DNA from: Thiomonas sp. | GTDB taxonomy: Bacteria; Pseudomonadota; Gammaproteobacteria; Burkholderiales; Burkholderiaceae | NCBI GenBank assembly: GCA_027443745.1 | Contig: DAIAZB010000554.1 | Location: 1 to 12,952, forward strand | Direction: 5' to 3' | Length of the DNA: 12,952 nt | Shown here: in pieces, positions 1 through 8,382 of the stretch | How positions within the stretch are numbered: the first letter of the stretch is position 1 | How the letters are laid out: the number at the start of each line of letters is the position of its first letter | The notes under the pieces: model-generated | Seen by the model: the letters and a program-made list of their open reading frames with translations, nothing else | Told to the model about the DNA's origin: nothing | Databases searched by the model: none | Position numbers and translations under genes: made by a program

Positions 1-514
<514 letters not shown>

Positions 515-620
515 CTATGAGCCAGCCCTTCTGGGCGGCGCTGGGGCACCGCACCAAGGCCTTGGCAACACGGCACACCGATGCGAAATTTAAACTGACG
601 GCCACCAACAAGGAGCAGTC

Positions 621-1061
621 ATGGTTTTCCTCTGGGTCAAGGCTCTGCACATCATTTTTGTCATTTCCTGGTTCGCCGGCCTGTTTTATCTGCCTCGCAT
701 CTTCGTCAACCTGGCCATGGTGTCGCCCGGGAGCGAAGCCGAGCGCCAGCGCCTGCTGCTGATGGCCCGCAAGCTCTACCGCTTCATGACCATCCTGATG
801 ATTCCCGCCATCGGCTTCGGCCTGGTGCTATGGCTGTACTACGGCATTGGCCTGCGCGGCCCTGGCAACGGCTGGATGCACGCCAAGCTGACCCTGGTGC
901 TGGTGCTGCTGGGCTTCCACCATGCCTGTGCACGTGTGCTGCGCAAGTTCGAGCAGGGCCGCAACACCCGCAGCCACCTGTGGTTTCGATGGTTCAACGA
1001 GGTGCCCACCATCGCCATGTTCATCATCGTGCCCTTGGTCGTCATCAAGCCGTCGTTCTGA
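621..1061 (+). CDS. hemJ: Protoporphyrinogen IX oxidase HemJ (UPF0093/CopD-like family)
   Basis: Oxidises protoporphyrinogen IX to protoporphyrin IX, the penultimate step of heme synthesis, in the inner membrane. The 146-residue length and four hydrophobic segments fit the family. Near the N-terminus is VKALHIIFVISWFAGLFYLPR, with the conserved His10. The second conserved block is GWMHAKL at about 84-90, with His87 and Lys89; His and Lys at such positions are reported as important for heme binding and activity in HemJ. The start is the ATG at 621, five bases after a strong AAGGAG (610-615). It is the first gene of a compact operon and is divergent from hemB, which supports the heme role. The family was once labelled only as a conserved membrane or CopD-like protein. 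Confidence 0.9.
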   Translation: MVFLWVKALHIIFVISWFAGLFYLPRIFVNLAMVSPGSEAERQRLLLMARKLYRFMTILMIPAIGFGLVLWLYYGIGLRGPGNGWMHAKLTLVLVLLGFHHACARVLRKFEQGRNTRSHLWFRWFNEVPTIAMFIIVPLVVIKPSF

Positions 1062-1072
1062 GCCGGCATGCG

Positions 1073-2206
1073 GTGAAGCACGCCCCTTCGGTGTTTTCGC
1101 GCTACGCGCTGGCGGCTTACTGGCTGCTGGTGCTGTACGCCAGTCTGTATCCCTTCTCCGGCTGGCGCTGGCAGGGCCTGAGTCCGCTCGACTTCGTCAC
1201 CGCGCCACTGCCGCGCTACCTCACCCTTGGCGACATCTGGCTCAACGTCGCCGGCTATCTGCCGCTCGGCCTGCTGGCGGCTGCCAGCTTGCGACCGCGA
1301 TGGACAGGTTGGCGCGCCTGGCTGCTCGCATCCGTCGCATGCAGCCTGACGTCGTTCGCGATGGAAACCTCCCAGGCCTTCCTGCCGGTGCGGGTGTCGT
1401 CGAATGTCGACTGGCTCACCAACACACTGGGTGGCGTGCTGGGTGCGGCGTTAGCGGTGTGGCTGTTGCCACGGCTGTCGCTCAGCCAGGGAGTGCGTCG
1501 ACTGCGTGAGCGCTGGTTCGCGCGCGATGCCAGCCTCGGGCTGCTGCTGTTGGCGGCGTGGCCGCTGGCTCTGCTCTGGCCGCCTCCGGCGCTGTTCGCC
1601 ACCGGCCAGGTGGCGGGAACCCTGGCGCAAAGCTTGATCGATACCAGCCTGACCGCTCCTGATGTCACGGCCCCCTTCGCGCGCTGGTTCAATTCCGACG
1701 CCCTGCTGGCCCTGACCACGCCGCAGCCCATGGGTGCGCAACAGCAGGTCTGGATTGCCGCGACCATGCTGATGGGAGTGCTGTGGGCCAGCGCGGCGCT
1801 GACCCGCAACGGGGCGCCACGGGTGCGCATCGGCCTGGCGCTGACATTGGCCGGTTTGACGGCGATGAGCCTGTCGGCCGCGCTGGGCTTCGGCCCCGAG
1901 CACGCGCTGGCTTGGGCCACCCCCGCAGCCATCCGCGGTCTGACGCTGGGTCTGGTCATCGGCCTGCCGCTCGCCCATCTGCCGCGCCGGCTGTGTGCCG
2001 CGCTGGCGCTGATCGCGCTGATCTGTGGCCTGTGGTGGGTCAACCAGGCCGGGCCCGATCCGTATTACGCGCAAAATCTGCAAACCTGGAGCCAGGGCCT
2101 GTTCATCCGCATGTTCGGCCTGCCCCAATGGTTGAGCTGGCTGTGGCCTTACACCGCCGGGCTCTATCTGCTGGGGCGCGTCGTGCGCCCTGGCGCAACA
2201 ACCTGA
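1073..2206 (+). CDS. VanZ-domain integral membrane protein
   Basis: A membrane protein of 377 residues, if read from the GTG at 1073. The N-terminal half matches the VanZ-like family: YPFSGWRW, then LNVAGYLPLGLLAA, ETSQAFLP, and SNVDWLTNTLGGVLGA. The C-terminal part is a further series of hydrophobic segments ending LYLLGR. The frame is open back to 830 inside hemJ, but that part is antisense-like filler. The GTG lies 11 bases after the hemJ stop, and no ATG fits, because the ATG at 1068 meets a stop two codons later. It sits 12 bases upstream of the ferredoxin gene in a tight operon. The biochemical function of VanZ-like proteins in Gram-negative bacteria is not known. The name comes from a teicoplanin-resistance accessory protein and does not imply antibiotic resistance here. 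Confidence 0.8.
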   Translation: MKHAPSVFSRYALAAYWLLVLYASLYPFSGWRWQGLSPLDFVTAPLPRYLTLGDIWLNVAGYLPLGLLAAASLRPRWTGWRAWLLASVACSLTSFAMETSQAFLPVRVSSNVDWLTNTLGGVLGAALAVWLLPRLSLSQGVRRLRERWFARDASLGLLLLAAWPLALLWPPPALFATGQVAGTLAQSLIDTSLTAPDVTAPFARWFNSDALLALTTPQPMGAQQQVWIAATMLMGVLWASAALTRNGAPRVRIGLALTLAGLTAMSLSAALGFGPEHALAWATPAAIRGLTLGLVIGLPLAHLPRRLCAALALIALICGLWWVNQAGPDPYYAQNLQTWSQGLFIRMFGLPQWLSWLWPYTAGLYLLGRVVRPGATT

Positions 2207-2218
2207 ACCCACGACCCC

Positions 2219-2560
2219 ATGAGCTACTACGCCCACCACATCTTTTTCTGCCTCAATCAGCGCGAGGGCGGCCGGTCCTGCTGCGCGGCGCGCGGTGCCG
2301 AGGCCGCGTTCGACCATTGCAAACAGGCGGTCAAAGCCGCCGGCCTGTCCGGTCCCGGCCAGGTGCGGGTGAATCGCGCCGGCTGCCTCGATCGCTGTGA
2401 GGAAGGCCCGGCCTGCGTGGTCTACCCCGAAGGGGTTTGGTACACCTACGTGGATGAGCAGGACATCGACGAAATCGTCGAGCGCCACCTCAAGGCCGGC
2501 CAAGTGGTCGAGCGCCTGCTGCTGCCCGACATGGCGCCAGTCTCGACCCCCGCACCATGA
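2219..2560 (+). CDS. Thioredoxin-like [2Fe-2S] ferredoxin (COG3411 type)
   Basis: A small cytoplasmic electron-transfer protein of 113 residues with the thioredoxin-like [2Fe-2S] ferredoxin pattern. The likely cluster ligands are Cys11 (HHIFFCLNQ), Cys22 of the Cys21-Cys22 pair, and Cys56 and Cys60 in NRAGCLDRCEEGPACVVYP. Extra cysteines are at 34 and 66. The pattern resembles the ferredoxin or NuoE C-terminal fold, with C-x3-C as the second half. The start at 2219 is 12 bases after the VanZ-protein stop and the last four bases overlap the next gene (ATGA), so translation of the two is probably coupled. Its redox partner is unknown. Placement in an operon that starts with a membrane protoporphyrinogen oxidase is suggestive, but it proves no link. 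Confidence 0.86.
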   Translation: MSYYAHHIFFCLNQREGGRSCCAARGAEAAFDHCKQAVKAAGLSGPGQVRVNRAGCLDRCEEGPACVVYPEGVWYTYVDEQDIDEIVERHLKAGQVVERLLLPDMAPVSTPAP

Positions 2561-3240
2561 ATCGCAACACGCAGCGCGAGCGCATTGCGGGCCCGGTGGG
2601 CTGGATCGAGGTGGCGATCGACACCCCGGCGCAACCGCCATGCGGCTTGGCACTGATCGCCCACCCCCACCCCCTGCACGGCGGCACGCTGGACAACAAA
2701 GTGGCGCAGACCCTCGCTCGCGCCTGGCTGCAGCTGGGTTACTGCACCGTGCGGCCGAATTTTCGCGGTGTCGGCGCCAGCGAGGGCAGCTATGACGCCG
2801 GGCGCGGCGAAACGCAAGACCTGCGCGCCCTGGTGAACCACTACAGCGCCACCCTGGCGGCGCAGCTCGAGCTGCAAGCCACAGCGCTGCCGCTGGCTCT
2901 CGCCGGGTTTTCCTTCGGCGCCTTCGTCGCTGCGCAACTCGCCCAAACGATGCGCGCCGAGGACCGCAGCATCGGCCATCTCACACTGGTGGGCCCGGCG
3001 GTGGTCAATTTTCCCGTGCCAGCCCTGCGGCAGGGCGATGGCACGCAACTGGCCGAACGCGCGCTCGTCATCCACGGCGAACAAGACGATGTGGTCCCGC
3101 TCAGCGCCGTGCTCGACTGGGCGCGGCCGCAGCAGCAGCCGGTCCTGGTGATGCCCGGGGCCGGACATTTCTTCCACGGCCTGCTCACGCCACTCAAAGA
3201 GTGGGTCACAACCTGGCATGGCAGCGCGAAGAGCGATTGA
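2557..3240 (+). CDS. Alpha/beta hydrolase (COG2945-like)
   Basis: A 227-residue hydrolase of the alpha/beta fold. The oxyanion-side motif is HPHPLHGGT (36-44), followed by PNFRGVGASEG (67-77). The nucleophile elbow is GFSFGA with Ser119. An acid loop GEQDDVVP (Asp177 or Asp178) and a histidine loop GAGHFFHG (His204) complete the triad. Length and motif order match a widespread group annotated as hydrolases of unknown substrate, often compared with acyl-peptide hydrolases or dienelactone hydrolases. There is no signal peptide, so it is cytoplasmic. Its start overlaps the ferredoxin stop by four bases. It is the last gene of the operon, and no clear intrinsic terminator follows it. The substrate cannot be inferred from sequence. 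Confidence 0.88.
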   Translation: MNRNTQRERIAGPVGWIEVAIDTPAQPPCGLALIAHPHPLHGGTLDNKVAQTLARAWLQLGYCTVRPNFRGVGASEGSYDAGRGETQDLRALVNHYSATLAAQLELQATALPLALAGFSFGAFVAAQLAQTMRAEDRSIGHLTLVGPAVVNFPVPALRQGDGTQLAERALVIHGEQDDVVPLSAVLDWARPQQQPVLVMPGAGHFFHGLLTPLKEWVTTWHGSAKSD

Positions 3241-3314
3241 TCCGGCCTCGCCCGGCGCAGCGTCAGCAGGCATCCTTGCCGTGGACACAGGCCGATGCAA
3301 TCTCATCAGCCCCA

Positions 3315-3330
3315 GGTGAACAATTTCACC
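3315..3330. repeat. Short inverted repeat GGTGAA-caat-TTCACC
   Basis: Perfect 6-bp arms around a 4-base spacer in the 241-base region between the hydrolase and the carboxypeptidase gene. There is no T-run after it, so it is not a canonical terminator. It may be a weak hairpin at the operon 3' end or an operator upstream of dacA. Confidence 0.3.
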
Positions 3331-3382
3331 GGCGCCGCACTCCAAATCGACATTCTTTTTAACGGCTTGTCATGTGTGGCGC

Positions 3383-3391
3383 TGCTATGGT
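3383..3391 (+). promoter_or_regulatory. Possible extended -10 promoter element for dacA
   Basis: TGCTATGGT resembles an extended -10 (TG-n-TATnnT). TTGTCA at 3367-3372 is only 13 bases upstream, too close for a normal -35, so the extended element would have to act alone. The leader to the start at 3482 would be about 85 bases. Weak evidence. Confidence 0.2.
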
Positions 3392-3481
3392 GCGCAGTGT
3401 CACGACCCGGCCGCAGCGGGTCGCCGCAGCCCGCCCACCTGGCCGCCTTGTTCAACTGTTTCCATCTTTCTCACCCGAACC

Positions 3482-4735
3482 ATGCCTTTCAAGATGCCCC
3501 GATCCCTGGCCCTGCTCGCACTGGCAGCAGCGCTGAGTTGCGCCTGCCTTGCCCAGGCCGCCCCGAAACCCGCCGCCGCACCCGCGCCCACATCCGCCCC
3601 GGTCGCCACGGGTGCCGGCAATGTGCCCACCGGGCCCACCGCGGCGCTGCTCGAATCCGTGCCGCTGCCCAATATGCAGGCACGCAGCTGGCTGGTGCTG
3701 GACATGACCAGCAACCAGATCCTGGCCGAACAGCATGCCAACCAGCAAGAGGCCCCGGCCTCGCTGACCAAGCTGATGACGGCCTACCTCACCTTCAAGG
3801 CGCTGAAAGACGGCTCCGTCAAGCTCAACCAGATGGTGACCGAAACCAACGAGGCCTGGCGCACCGGTGGCTCGCGCATGTTCATCGATCCGCGCGTGCC
3901 GGTGTCGGTCAACGATTTGATCCTGGGCATGATCGTGCAATCGGGCAACGACGCGGCGATGACCCTGGCACAGACCGTGGGCGGCTCGGTTTCGGCCTTC
4001 GTCGGCATGATGAACCGCCAGGCGCAGCAGTGGGACTTGAAGGACACGCATTTCATGGACCCGACCGGCCTGCCCGACCCGGGCCATCACACCACCGCGC
4101 ATGATCTTTCCGTCATCGCCGCGCACATCATCCGCGACTTTCCCGCCGACTATGCCCGCTACTTCAAGGTCAAGGAATTCACCTACAACCACATCACCCA
4201 GCCCAACCGCGTGAGCCTGCTGTTCACCGACCCCTCGGTGGACGGCATGAAAACCGGCTACACCAAGGAGGCGGGCTACTGCATGATCACCTCGGCGCAG
4301 CGCAACTTCCCCAATGGCCCGCGCCGGCTGCTCACCGTGGTGATGGGCACGCCGAGCGAGCACGCGCGCGGCGCCGAGAGCGAGAAGCTGCTGAACTGGG
4401 CGTTCCAGAACTTCGACGACATCCATGTGGTGACGGCGAACAAGCCGGTGCTCGACGCCCCGGTCTGGAAGGGGGCGAAGGACCAGGTGCAGCTCGGCAG
4501 CTTCGACACCCTGGCGGTGAGCGTGCCGCGTGGCGACGGCGCCAAGATCAAGACCACGGTGCAGCGCCCCGACCCTCTGGTGGCGCCCATTGCCCGAGGC
4601 CAGAACATTGGCACGCTGCAAGTCACGCTCGACGGCAAGCCCGTGGCCAGCTACCCGCTGGTGGCGCTGGACGCCGTGCCGCAAGCCGGCTTCTTCAAGC
4701 GCGTGTGGGATTCACTGCGCCTGGCGATCAAGTAA
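3482..4735 (+). CDS. dacA: D-alanyl-D-alanine carboxypeptidase (PBP5/6 type, peptidase S11)
   Basis: Removes the terminal D-Ala from peptidoglycan pentapeptides in the periplasm, trimming cross-link donors. The product is 417 residues. A signal peptide spans about 1-26 (hydrophobic LALLALAAAL, cleavage after AQA), followed by an Ala/Pro-rich linker. The three S11 active-site motifs are in order and at normal spacing: SLTK (Ser94, Lys97), SGN (154-156) and KTG (257-259). A beta-rich C-terminal PBP5 domain follows, ending in a short amphipathic stretch (FFKRVWDSLRLAIK) typical of a membrane anchor. The frame is open to an ATG at 3374, but starting there would bury the signal peptide. ATG 3482 or 3494 gives a proper N-terminus. 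No good ribosome-binding sequence is seen. It ends three bases from the convergent miaB stop. Whether it is named dacA or dacC is a matter of convention. Confidence 0.93.
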   Translation: MPFKMPRSLALLALAAALSCACLAQAAPKPAAAPAPTSAPVATGAGNVPTGPTAALLESVPLPNMQARSWLVLDMTSNQILAEQHANQQEAPASLTKLMTAYLTFKALKDGSVKLNQMVTETNEAWRTGGSRMFIDPRVPVSVNDLILGMIVQSGNDAAMTLAQTVGGSVSAFVGMMNRQAQQWDLKDTHFMDPTGLPDPGHHTTAHDLSVIAAHIIRDFPADYARYFKVKEFTYNHITQPNRVSLLFTDPSVDGMKTGYTKEAGYCMITSAQRNFPNGPRRLLTVVMGTPSEHARGAESEKLLNWAFQNFDDIHVVTANKPVLDAPVWKGAKDQVQLGSFDTLAVSVPRGDGAKIKTTVQRPDPLVAPIARGQNIGTLQVTLDGKPVASYPLVALDAVPQAGFFKRVWDSLRLAIK

Positions 4736-4738
4736 TGC

Positions 4739-6127
4739 TCAGTGGAGGGGCGCGGCACCAGCGCCCGCCGCGATGGCCGCCCCATGCTCCAGCCACTCGC
4801 CACGCAGCGAATGCGGCATCGCCGCGGTGATGCGCACCGGCAGCAGCGCGCCCGCCAGTTGGCTCACCCGGTGCGCCGGCACGGCGAAATTGACGATGCG
4901 GTTGTTGCCGGTGCGGCCCTGCAGTTCAGCTGCGTTCTTGCGGCTGGCGCCTTCCACCAGCACATGCTGCAAGGTGCCGACCATGGCTTGCGAGATCGCC
5001 TGCGCATGGGCCTCGATGCGTGCCTGCAAGGTTTGCAACCGCGCCAGCTTCCCGGCGGCCGGTGTGCCGTCGACCAGGTTGGCCGCGGGGGTGCCCGGGC
5101 GCGGGCTGAAGATGAAGCTGAAGCTGGCATCGAAGCCGACCTCGTCCACCAGCTTCAGAAGCTGCGCGAAGTCGGCGTCGGTCTCGCCGGGGAAGCCGAC
5201 GATGAAGTCCGAGGAGATGGTGATGCCGGGACGCGCGGCGCGTAGCCGGCGCACGATGTGCTTGAACTGCAGCGCGGTGTAGCCCCGCTTCATCGCCGCC
5301 AGAATGCGGTCGGAGCCATGCTGCACCGGCAGATGCACATGCGGCACGAGTTGCGCAATGCGGCCGTGCGCCTCGATCAGGCGCTCGGTGAATTCGTTGG
5401 GATGGCTGGTGGTGTAGCGCAGGCGCTCGATCCCCGGAACGGCGGCGACATAGTCCAGCAGCATGGCGAAATCACCCTCACCAGCGTCCGCCCCGCCGTC
5501 GAGCGGAGCCCGCCAAGCATTGACATTCTGCCCCAGCAGGGTGATTTCCTTCACCCCTTGCGCCGCGAGTTCCGCCACTTCGGTGAGCACGTCTTCCAGC
5601 GGCCGTGACACTTCCTCGCCACGGGTGTAGGGCACGACGCAATAGCTGCAATATTTGCTGCAACCTTCCATGATGGAGACGAAGGCGGTGGCGCCTTCGG
5701 CACGCGCCGGCGGCAGGTGGTCGAACTTCTCGATCTCCGGAAAGCTGATGTCCACCTGCGCCTGGCCGGTGCGCTCGCGCGCCGCCAACAACTCCGGCAG
5801 TCGATGCAGGGTTTGCGGGCCGAACACCAGATCGACATACGGCGCGCGCGCGACGATGGCCGCACCCTCCTGGCTGGCCACGCAGCCAGCCACGCCGATA
5901 CGCAGCCCGGGATTAGCGGCTTTCAGCGCGCGCAACCGGCCCAGGTCGCTGAACACCTTGTCCTGCGCCTTCTCGCGGATCGAGCAGGTGTTGAGCAGGA
6001 TGAGATCGGCGTCCTCCGGTTTGTCGGTTGTTTCATAGGTCTGGTCGGCGTCGAGCACATCGGCCATCTTGGCCGAGTCGTACTCGTTCATCTGGCAACC
6101 AAAGGTCTTGATGTAGAGCTTTTTCAT
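4739..6127 (-). CDS. miaB: tRNA-2-methylthio-N6-dimethylallyladenosine synthase MiaB
   Basis: A radical-SAM methylthiotransferase that adds the 2-methylthio group to i6A37 in tRNAs reading codons that begin with U. The 462-residue length is normal. The N-terminal UPF0004 domain holds the auxiliary-cluster cysteines Cys11 (KTFGCQMN), Cys48 (LLNTCSIRE) and Cys82 (VAGCVA). The radical-SAM motif is GCSKYCSYC with Cys156, Cys160 and Cys163. It is followed by VVPYTRG, then LLGQNV and HLPVQHGSD, and the C-terminal TRAM region holds VEGASRKN and [11 protein letters not shown]. The [12 protein letters not shown] start is diagnostic for MiaB as against RimO or MtaB. It begins at the ATG 6127, with a poor ribosome-binding sequence. 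It is convergent with dacA, with a 3-nt gap and no terminator hairpin between. Confidence 0.97.
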   Translation of the reverse strand: MKKLYIKTFGCQMNEYDSAKMADVLDADQTYETTDKPEDADLILLNTCSIREKAQDKVFSDLGRLRALKAANPGLRIGVAGCVASQEGAAIVARAPYVDLVFGPQTLHRLPELLAARERTGQAQVDISFPEIEKFDHLPPARAEGATAFVSIMEGCSKYCSYCVVPYTRGEEVSRPLEDVLTEVAELAAQGVKEITLLGQNVNAWRAPLDGGADAGEGDFAMLLDYVAAVPGIERLRYTTSHPNEFTERLIEAHGRIAQLVPHVHLPVQHGSDRILAAMKRGYTALQFKHIVRRLRAARPGITISSDFIVGFPGETDADFAQLLKLVDEVGFDASFSFIFSPRPGTPAANLVDGTPAAGKLARLQTLQARIEAHAQAISQAMVGTLQHVLVEGASRKNAAELQGRTGNNRIVNFAVPAHRVSQLAGALLPVRITAAMPHSLRGEWLEHGAAIAAGAGAAPLH

Positions 6128-6217
6128 GGCGATGCATGCAGGTCAAGCGCCGAGGCGCGAGCAGGTGCGCAGCGGCGAGAGCGATCGGGCTGGCAGGAGT
6201 GCTTGGGCGGGGCCGGT

Positions 6218-6607
6218 TCAGCCCGCGCCGAAGCCGCAGTTCGATGCGGCACTGGGCACCGTGGCCAGCGACGGATCCTTGGGACTCACGAGCCAGACGC
6301 GGAACACGCTGCCCGAAGCGTCGCGCAGAAACACGACCGCGCTGTCCAGCCCCGGCAATTGGCCGGTCAGCACCACGCGCTGATCGGCATCGAGCACACG
6401 CACGCCCGGACCCAGGGTGTAGGGGATGCAGTTGATGGTGATGTTCGGCCAGGCGCCGAAGGCGGCCACGCCTTTGAGACTGCCGCCCGGGAACAGGCGC
6501 TCCATCTGGGCTTGCGCCAGGCCGGCGCTCAGCATGCCGAGCAGCATGGCAAGGCCGAGCCGAAGGCTTGCCGAACGCAGGGAATTGGTGCGAAACACGC
6601 GGTTCAT
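6218..6607 (-). CDS. Small secreted protein of unknown function
   Basis: A 129-residue protein that I do not recognise. From the ATG at 6607 it has a clear Sec signal peptide: basic MNRVFRTNSLRSASLR, a hydrophobic core LGLAMLLGMLSAG, and cleavage after AQA at residue 33. The mature part is about 96 residues with two cysteines (Cys60 in ITINCIPYT and Cys124 in SNCGFG) that could form a disulfide in the periplasm. The middle looks beta-rich (GVRVLDADQRVVLTG, SAVVFLRD, SVFRVWLV). The frame is open to 6784, but the upstream part lacks a signal sequence, so the later start is preferred. It lies 90 bases upstream of miaB on the same strand and 133 bases downstream of rfbC; no functional link is evident. 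Confidence 0.75.
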   Translation of the reverse strand: MNRVFRTNSLRSASLRLGLAMLLGMLSAGLAQAQMERLFPGGSLKGVAAFGAWPNITINCIPYTLGPGVRVLDADQRVVLTGQLPGLDSAVVFLRDASGSVFRVWLVSPKDPSLATVPSAASNCGFGAG

Positions 6608-6684
6608 GGTGTTGATCCAGAGGCGTGAAGGTCGTTCGACCCGAACTTGCCGCAGGGCCCGACAGGCACGCAGCACTGGCCAAA

Positions 6685-6693
6685 ATGGTAGCA
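6685..6693 (-). promoter_or_regulatory. Possible extended -10 element for the secreted protein gene
   Basis: Read on the minus strand this is TGCTACCAT, a TG-n-TAnnAT extended -10. No -35 box of quality stands upstream. It would give a leader of about 70 bases to the start at 6607. Weak evidence. Confidence 0.2.
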
Positions 6694-6740
6694 GCCGTGG
6701 CGTCCCGGCAGACACTCCGCGGTGATCGATGGGCACGACC

Positions 6741-7304
6741 TCAGTCGTACACCTCGGCCCCCGCCAAGCCCGGTGCCGCCGCATCCTTGGCCGCCAGGCT
6801 GGGCTGATCGTCCGGCAGGTTCAGCCCAGCCAGCGGCCAGGTGATCGCCAGTTGCGGGTCGTTCCACACCAGATTGCGGTCATGCTCGGGGTACCAGTAA
6901 TCCGTGGTCTTGTAGAGGAAGTCGGCGCTCTCGCTCAGCACCACGAAGCCGTGGCCGAAGCCCGGCGGCACCCAGAGCTGGCGCTGGTTGTCGGCGGAGA
7001 GTTCCACCCCCACCCATTGCCCGAAGCGCGGCGAGCTGCGCCGCAGGTCCACCGCCACGTCCCACACCGCACCCGCCACGGCGCGCACCAGCTTGCCCTG
7101 CGGCTTGACGAGCTGGTAGTGCAGACCGCGCAGCACCCCGCGCACCGAGCGCGAGTGGTTGTCCTGCACGAACTCCACGTCCAGCCCGGTGGCGGCAGCG
7201 AAGGCCTTGCGGTTGTAGCTCTCGAAGAAAAAGCCGCGGGCGTCGCCGAAGACCCGGGGCTCCAGGATCAGCACCTCGGGCAAGGCGGTGGGGATGACGT
7301 TCAT
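6741..7304 (-). CDS. rfbC: dTDP-4-dehydrorhamnose 3,5-epimerase
   Basis: Epimerises dTDP-4-keto-6-deoxyglucose at C3 and C5, the third step of dTDP-L-rhamnose synthesis, in the cytoplasm. The 187-residue cupin protein fits RmlC. It has [16 protein letters not shown] (16-31), QDNHSRS (47-53) and the catalytic-base region RGLHYQ with His62. Further on are [18 protein letters not shown] (111-120) and Tyr131 in [10 protein letters not shown], the expected position of the catalytic tyrosine. The start is the ATG at 7304, which overlaps the rfbA stop by four bases (ATGA), so the two are translationally coupled. The frame continues open to 7964, but only as a shadow of rfbA. Rhamnose would serve O-antigen or exopolysaccharide. 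Confidence 0.96.
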   Translation of the reverse strand: MNVIPTALPEVLILEPRVFGDARGFFFESYNRKAFAAATGLDVEFVQDNHSRSVRGVLRGLHYQLVKPQGKLVRAVAGAVWDVAVDLRRSSPRFGQWVGVELSADNQRQLWVPPGFGHGFVVLSESADFLYKTTDYWYPEHDRNLVWNDPQLAITWPLAGLNLPDDQPSLAAKDAAAPGLAGAEVYD

Positions 7305-8191
7305 GCCGCCCCCTGCAGCAGCTTGAGCAGGTACTGACCGTAGCCGTTCTTTTTCATCGGCTCGGCCAGGGCTTGCAACTGCGCGGCGTCGATCCAGCCG
7401 GCGTGGTAGGCGATTTCCTCGGGGCACGCAACCTTCAGGCCTTGGCGCTTCTCGATGGTGGCGATGAACTGGCCGGCTTCGAGCAGGCTGTCGTGGGTGC
7501 CGGTGTCCAGCCAGGCGTAGCCGCGCCCCAGGGTCTGCACCTGCAGCGTGCCCTGCTCCAGGTAGACGCGGTTGACGTCGGTGATCTCCAGCTCGCCGCG
7601 CGGCGAGGGTTTGAGGCTGGCGGCGATGTCGCACACCTGGCGGTCGTAAAAGTACAGCCCGGTGACGGCGTAGCTGCTTTTGGGCCGGGCGGGCTTTTCT
7701 TCGATGCTGATGGCGCGGCCCGTCGCGTCGAACTCGACCACGCCGTAGCGCTCGGGGTCGTGCACGTGGTAGGCGTAGACGGTGGCGCCCACGCTCTGGG
7801 CGTTGGCGGTTTTCAGCGAGGCCTGCAGGTCGTGGCCCCAGAAGAGGTTGTCGCCGAGCACCAGCGCGCTGGCGGCGTTGCCGATGAAGTCGCGGCCGAT
7901 GAGAAAGGCTTGCGCCAGGCCGTCGGGGGAGGGCTGCACGGCGTAGTGCAGGCTCAGGCCCCACTGGCTGCCGTCGCCCAGCAGTTGGGCAAAGCGCGGG
8001 GTGTCTTGCGGGGTGGAGATGATGAGCACGTCGCGGATGCCGGCGAGCAGGAGGGCGCTCAAGGGGTAGTAGATCATCGGCTTGTCATACACCGGCAGCA
8101 GTTGCTTGCTCACCGCCTGGGTGACGGGGTACAGCCGCGTGCCGGAGCCGCCGGCGAGGATGAGGCCTTTGCGTGACTGGGGCAAGTTCAT
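7301..8191 (-). CDS. rfbA: Glucose-1-phosphate thymidylyltransferase
   Basis: Makes dTDP-glucose from dTTP and glucose-1-phosphate, the first and usually feedback-controlled step of dTDP-rhamnose synthesis. The 296 residues fit RmlA. The nucleotidyltransferase signature is [13 protein letters not shown] (12-24), with [15 protein letters not shown] (30-44) after it. [10 protein letters not shown] carries the metal-binding Asp114, and [20 protein letters not shown] is the sugar-binding region, followed by GELEITDVN. The start ATG at 8191 (MNLPQSRKG) aligns with the family; an ATG at 8209 would add six residues and cannot be excluded. The C-terminal KKNGYGQYL is typical. Only rfbA and rfbC are here. 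The flanking genes are unrelated, so rfbB and rfbD must lie elsewhere. Confidence 0.96.
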   Translation of the reverse strand: MNLPQSRKGLILAGGSGTRLYPVTQAVSKQLLPVYDKPMIYYPLSALLLAGIRDVLIISTPQDTPRFAQLLGDGSQWGLSLHYAVQPSPDGLAQAFLIGRDFIGNAASALVLGDNLFWGHDLQASLKTANAQSVGATVYAYHVHDPERYGVVEFDATGRAISIEEKPARPKSSYAVTGLYFYDRQVCDIAASLKPSPRGELEITDVNRVYLEQGTLQVQTLGRGYAWLDTGTHDSLLEAGQFIATIEKRQGLKVACPEEIAYHAGWIDAAQLQALAEPMKKNGYGQYLLKLLQGAA

Positions 8192-8310
8192 GAACGATCC
8201 GCGTTGCATGCCATGGGAATGAGGGGTGACCAGGAGCTTACAAAACACGGCCGACTCGGACGCGCAATGGGTAAAAGATGTTAAACGCCCGCCTTGTGGA
8301 CTGAAGCCCC

Positions 8311-8347
8311 ATCGGGCGGCGCCTGAGGCGATCGATGAATGCCCGAT
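8311..8347. repeat. Nested hairpin
   Basis: Outer arms ATCGGGC (8311-8317) and GCCCGAT (8341-8347) are a perfect 7-bp pair. They enclose an inner CGCC-TGA-GGCG hairpin (8320-8330). TTT follows on the plus strand, too short for a strong terminator. It could be part of the rfbA or srkA leader, depending on where transcription starts. Confidence 0.4.
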
Positions 8348-8358
8348 TTCCGGTTGTG

Positions 8359-8382
8359 CCCCCGTGTATGACAAATCGGGGG
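8359..8382. repeat. Hairpin CCCCCG/CGGGGG
   Basis: Six-bp perfect arms (8359-8364 and 8377-8382) with a 12-base AT-richer loop, 11 bases after the preceding nested hairpin. It has no T-run. Together the two make a compact structured block in an otherwise plain intergenic region. Confidence 0.35.

Noticed and set aside
562..567. TTGGCA as the hemJ -35 box
   Set aside because: Good match, but 17 bases downstream there is only GAAATT, and the better AT-rich stretch is too far away.
830..1072. Longer N-terminus for the VanZ-domain protein
   Set aside because: This stretch overlaps hemJ in another frame, reads as Arg/Pro/His-rich filler and has no membrane character. The GTG at 1073 fits the gene junction.
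1073..2206. Reading the VanZ-like protein as a glycopeptide resistance gene
   Set aside because: The VanZ domain is widespread in bacteria without van clusters. No vanHAX genes are present, and the context is heme and housekeeping genes.
1451..2653. A 400-codon minus-strand frame
   Set aside because: Gln/Arg/Ala-rich shadow of the VanZ, ferredoxin and hydrolase genes, caused by high GC. No family pattern.
3452..4684. A 410-codon minus-strand frame opposite dacA
   Set aside because: His/Arg/Gly-rich shadow of a gene with all three active-site motifs in place on the other strand.
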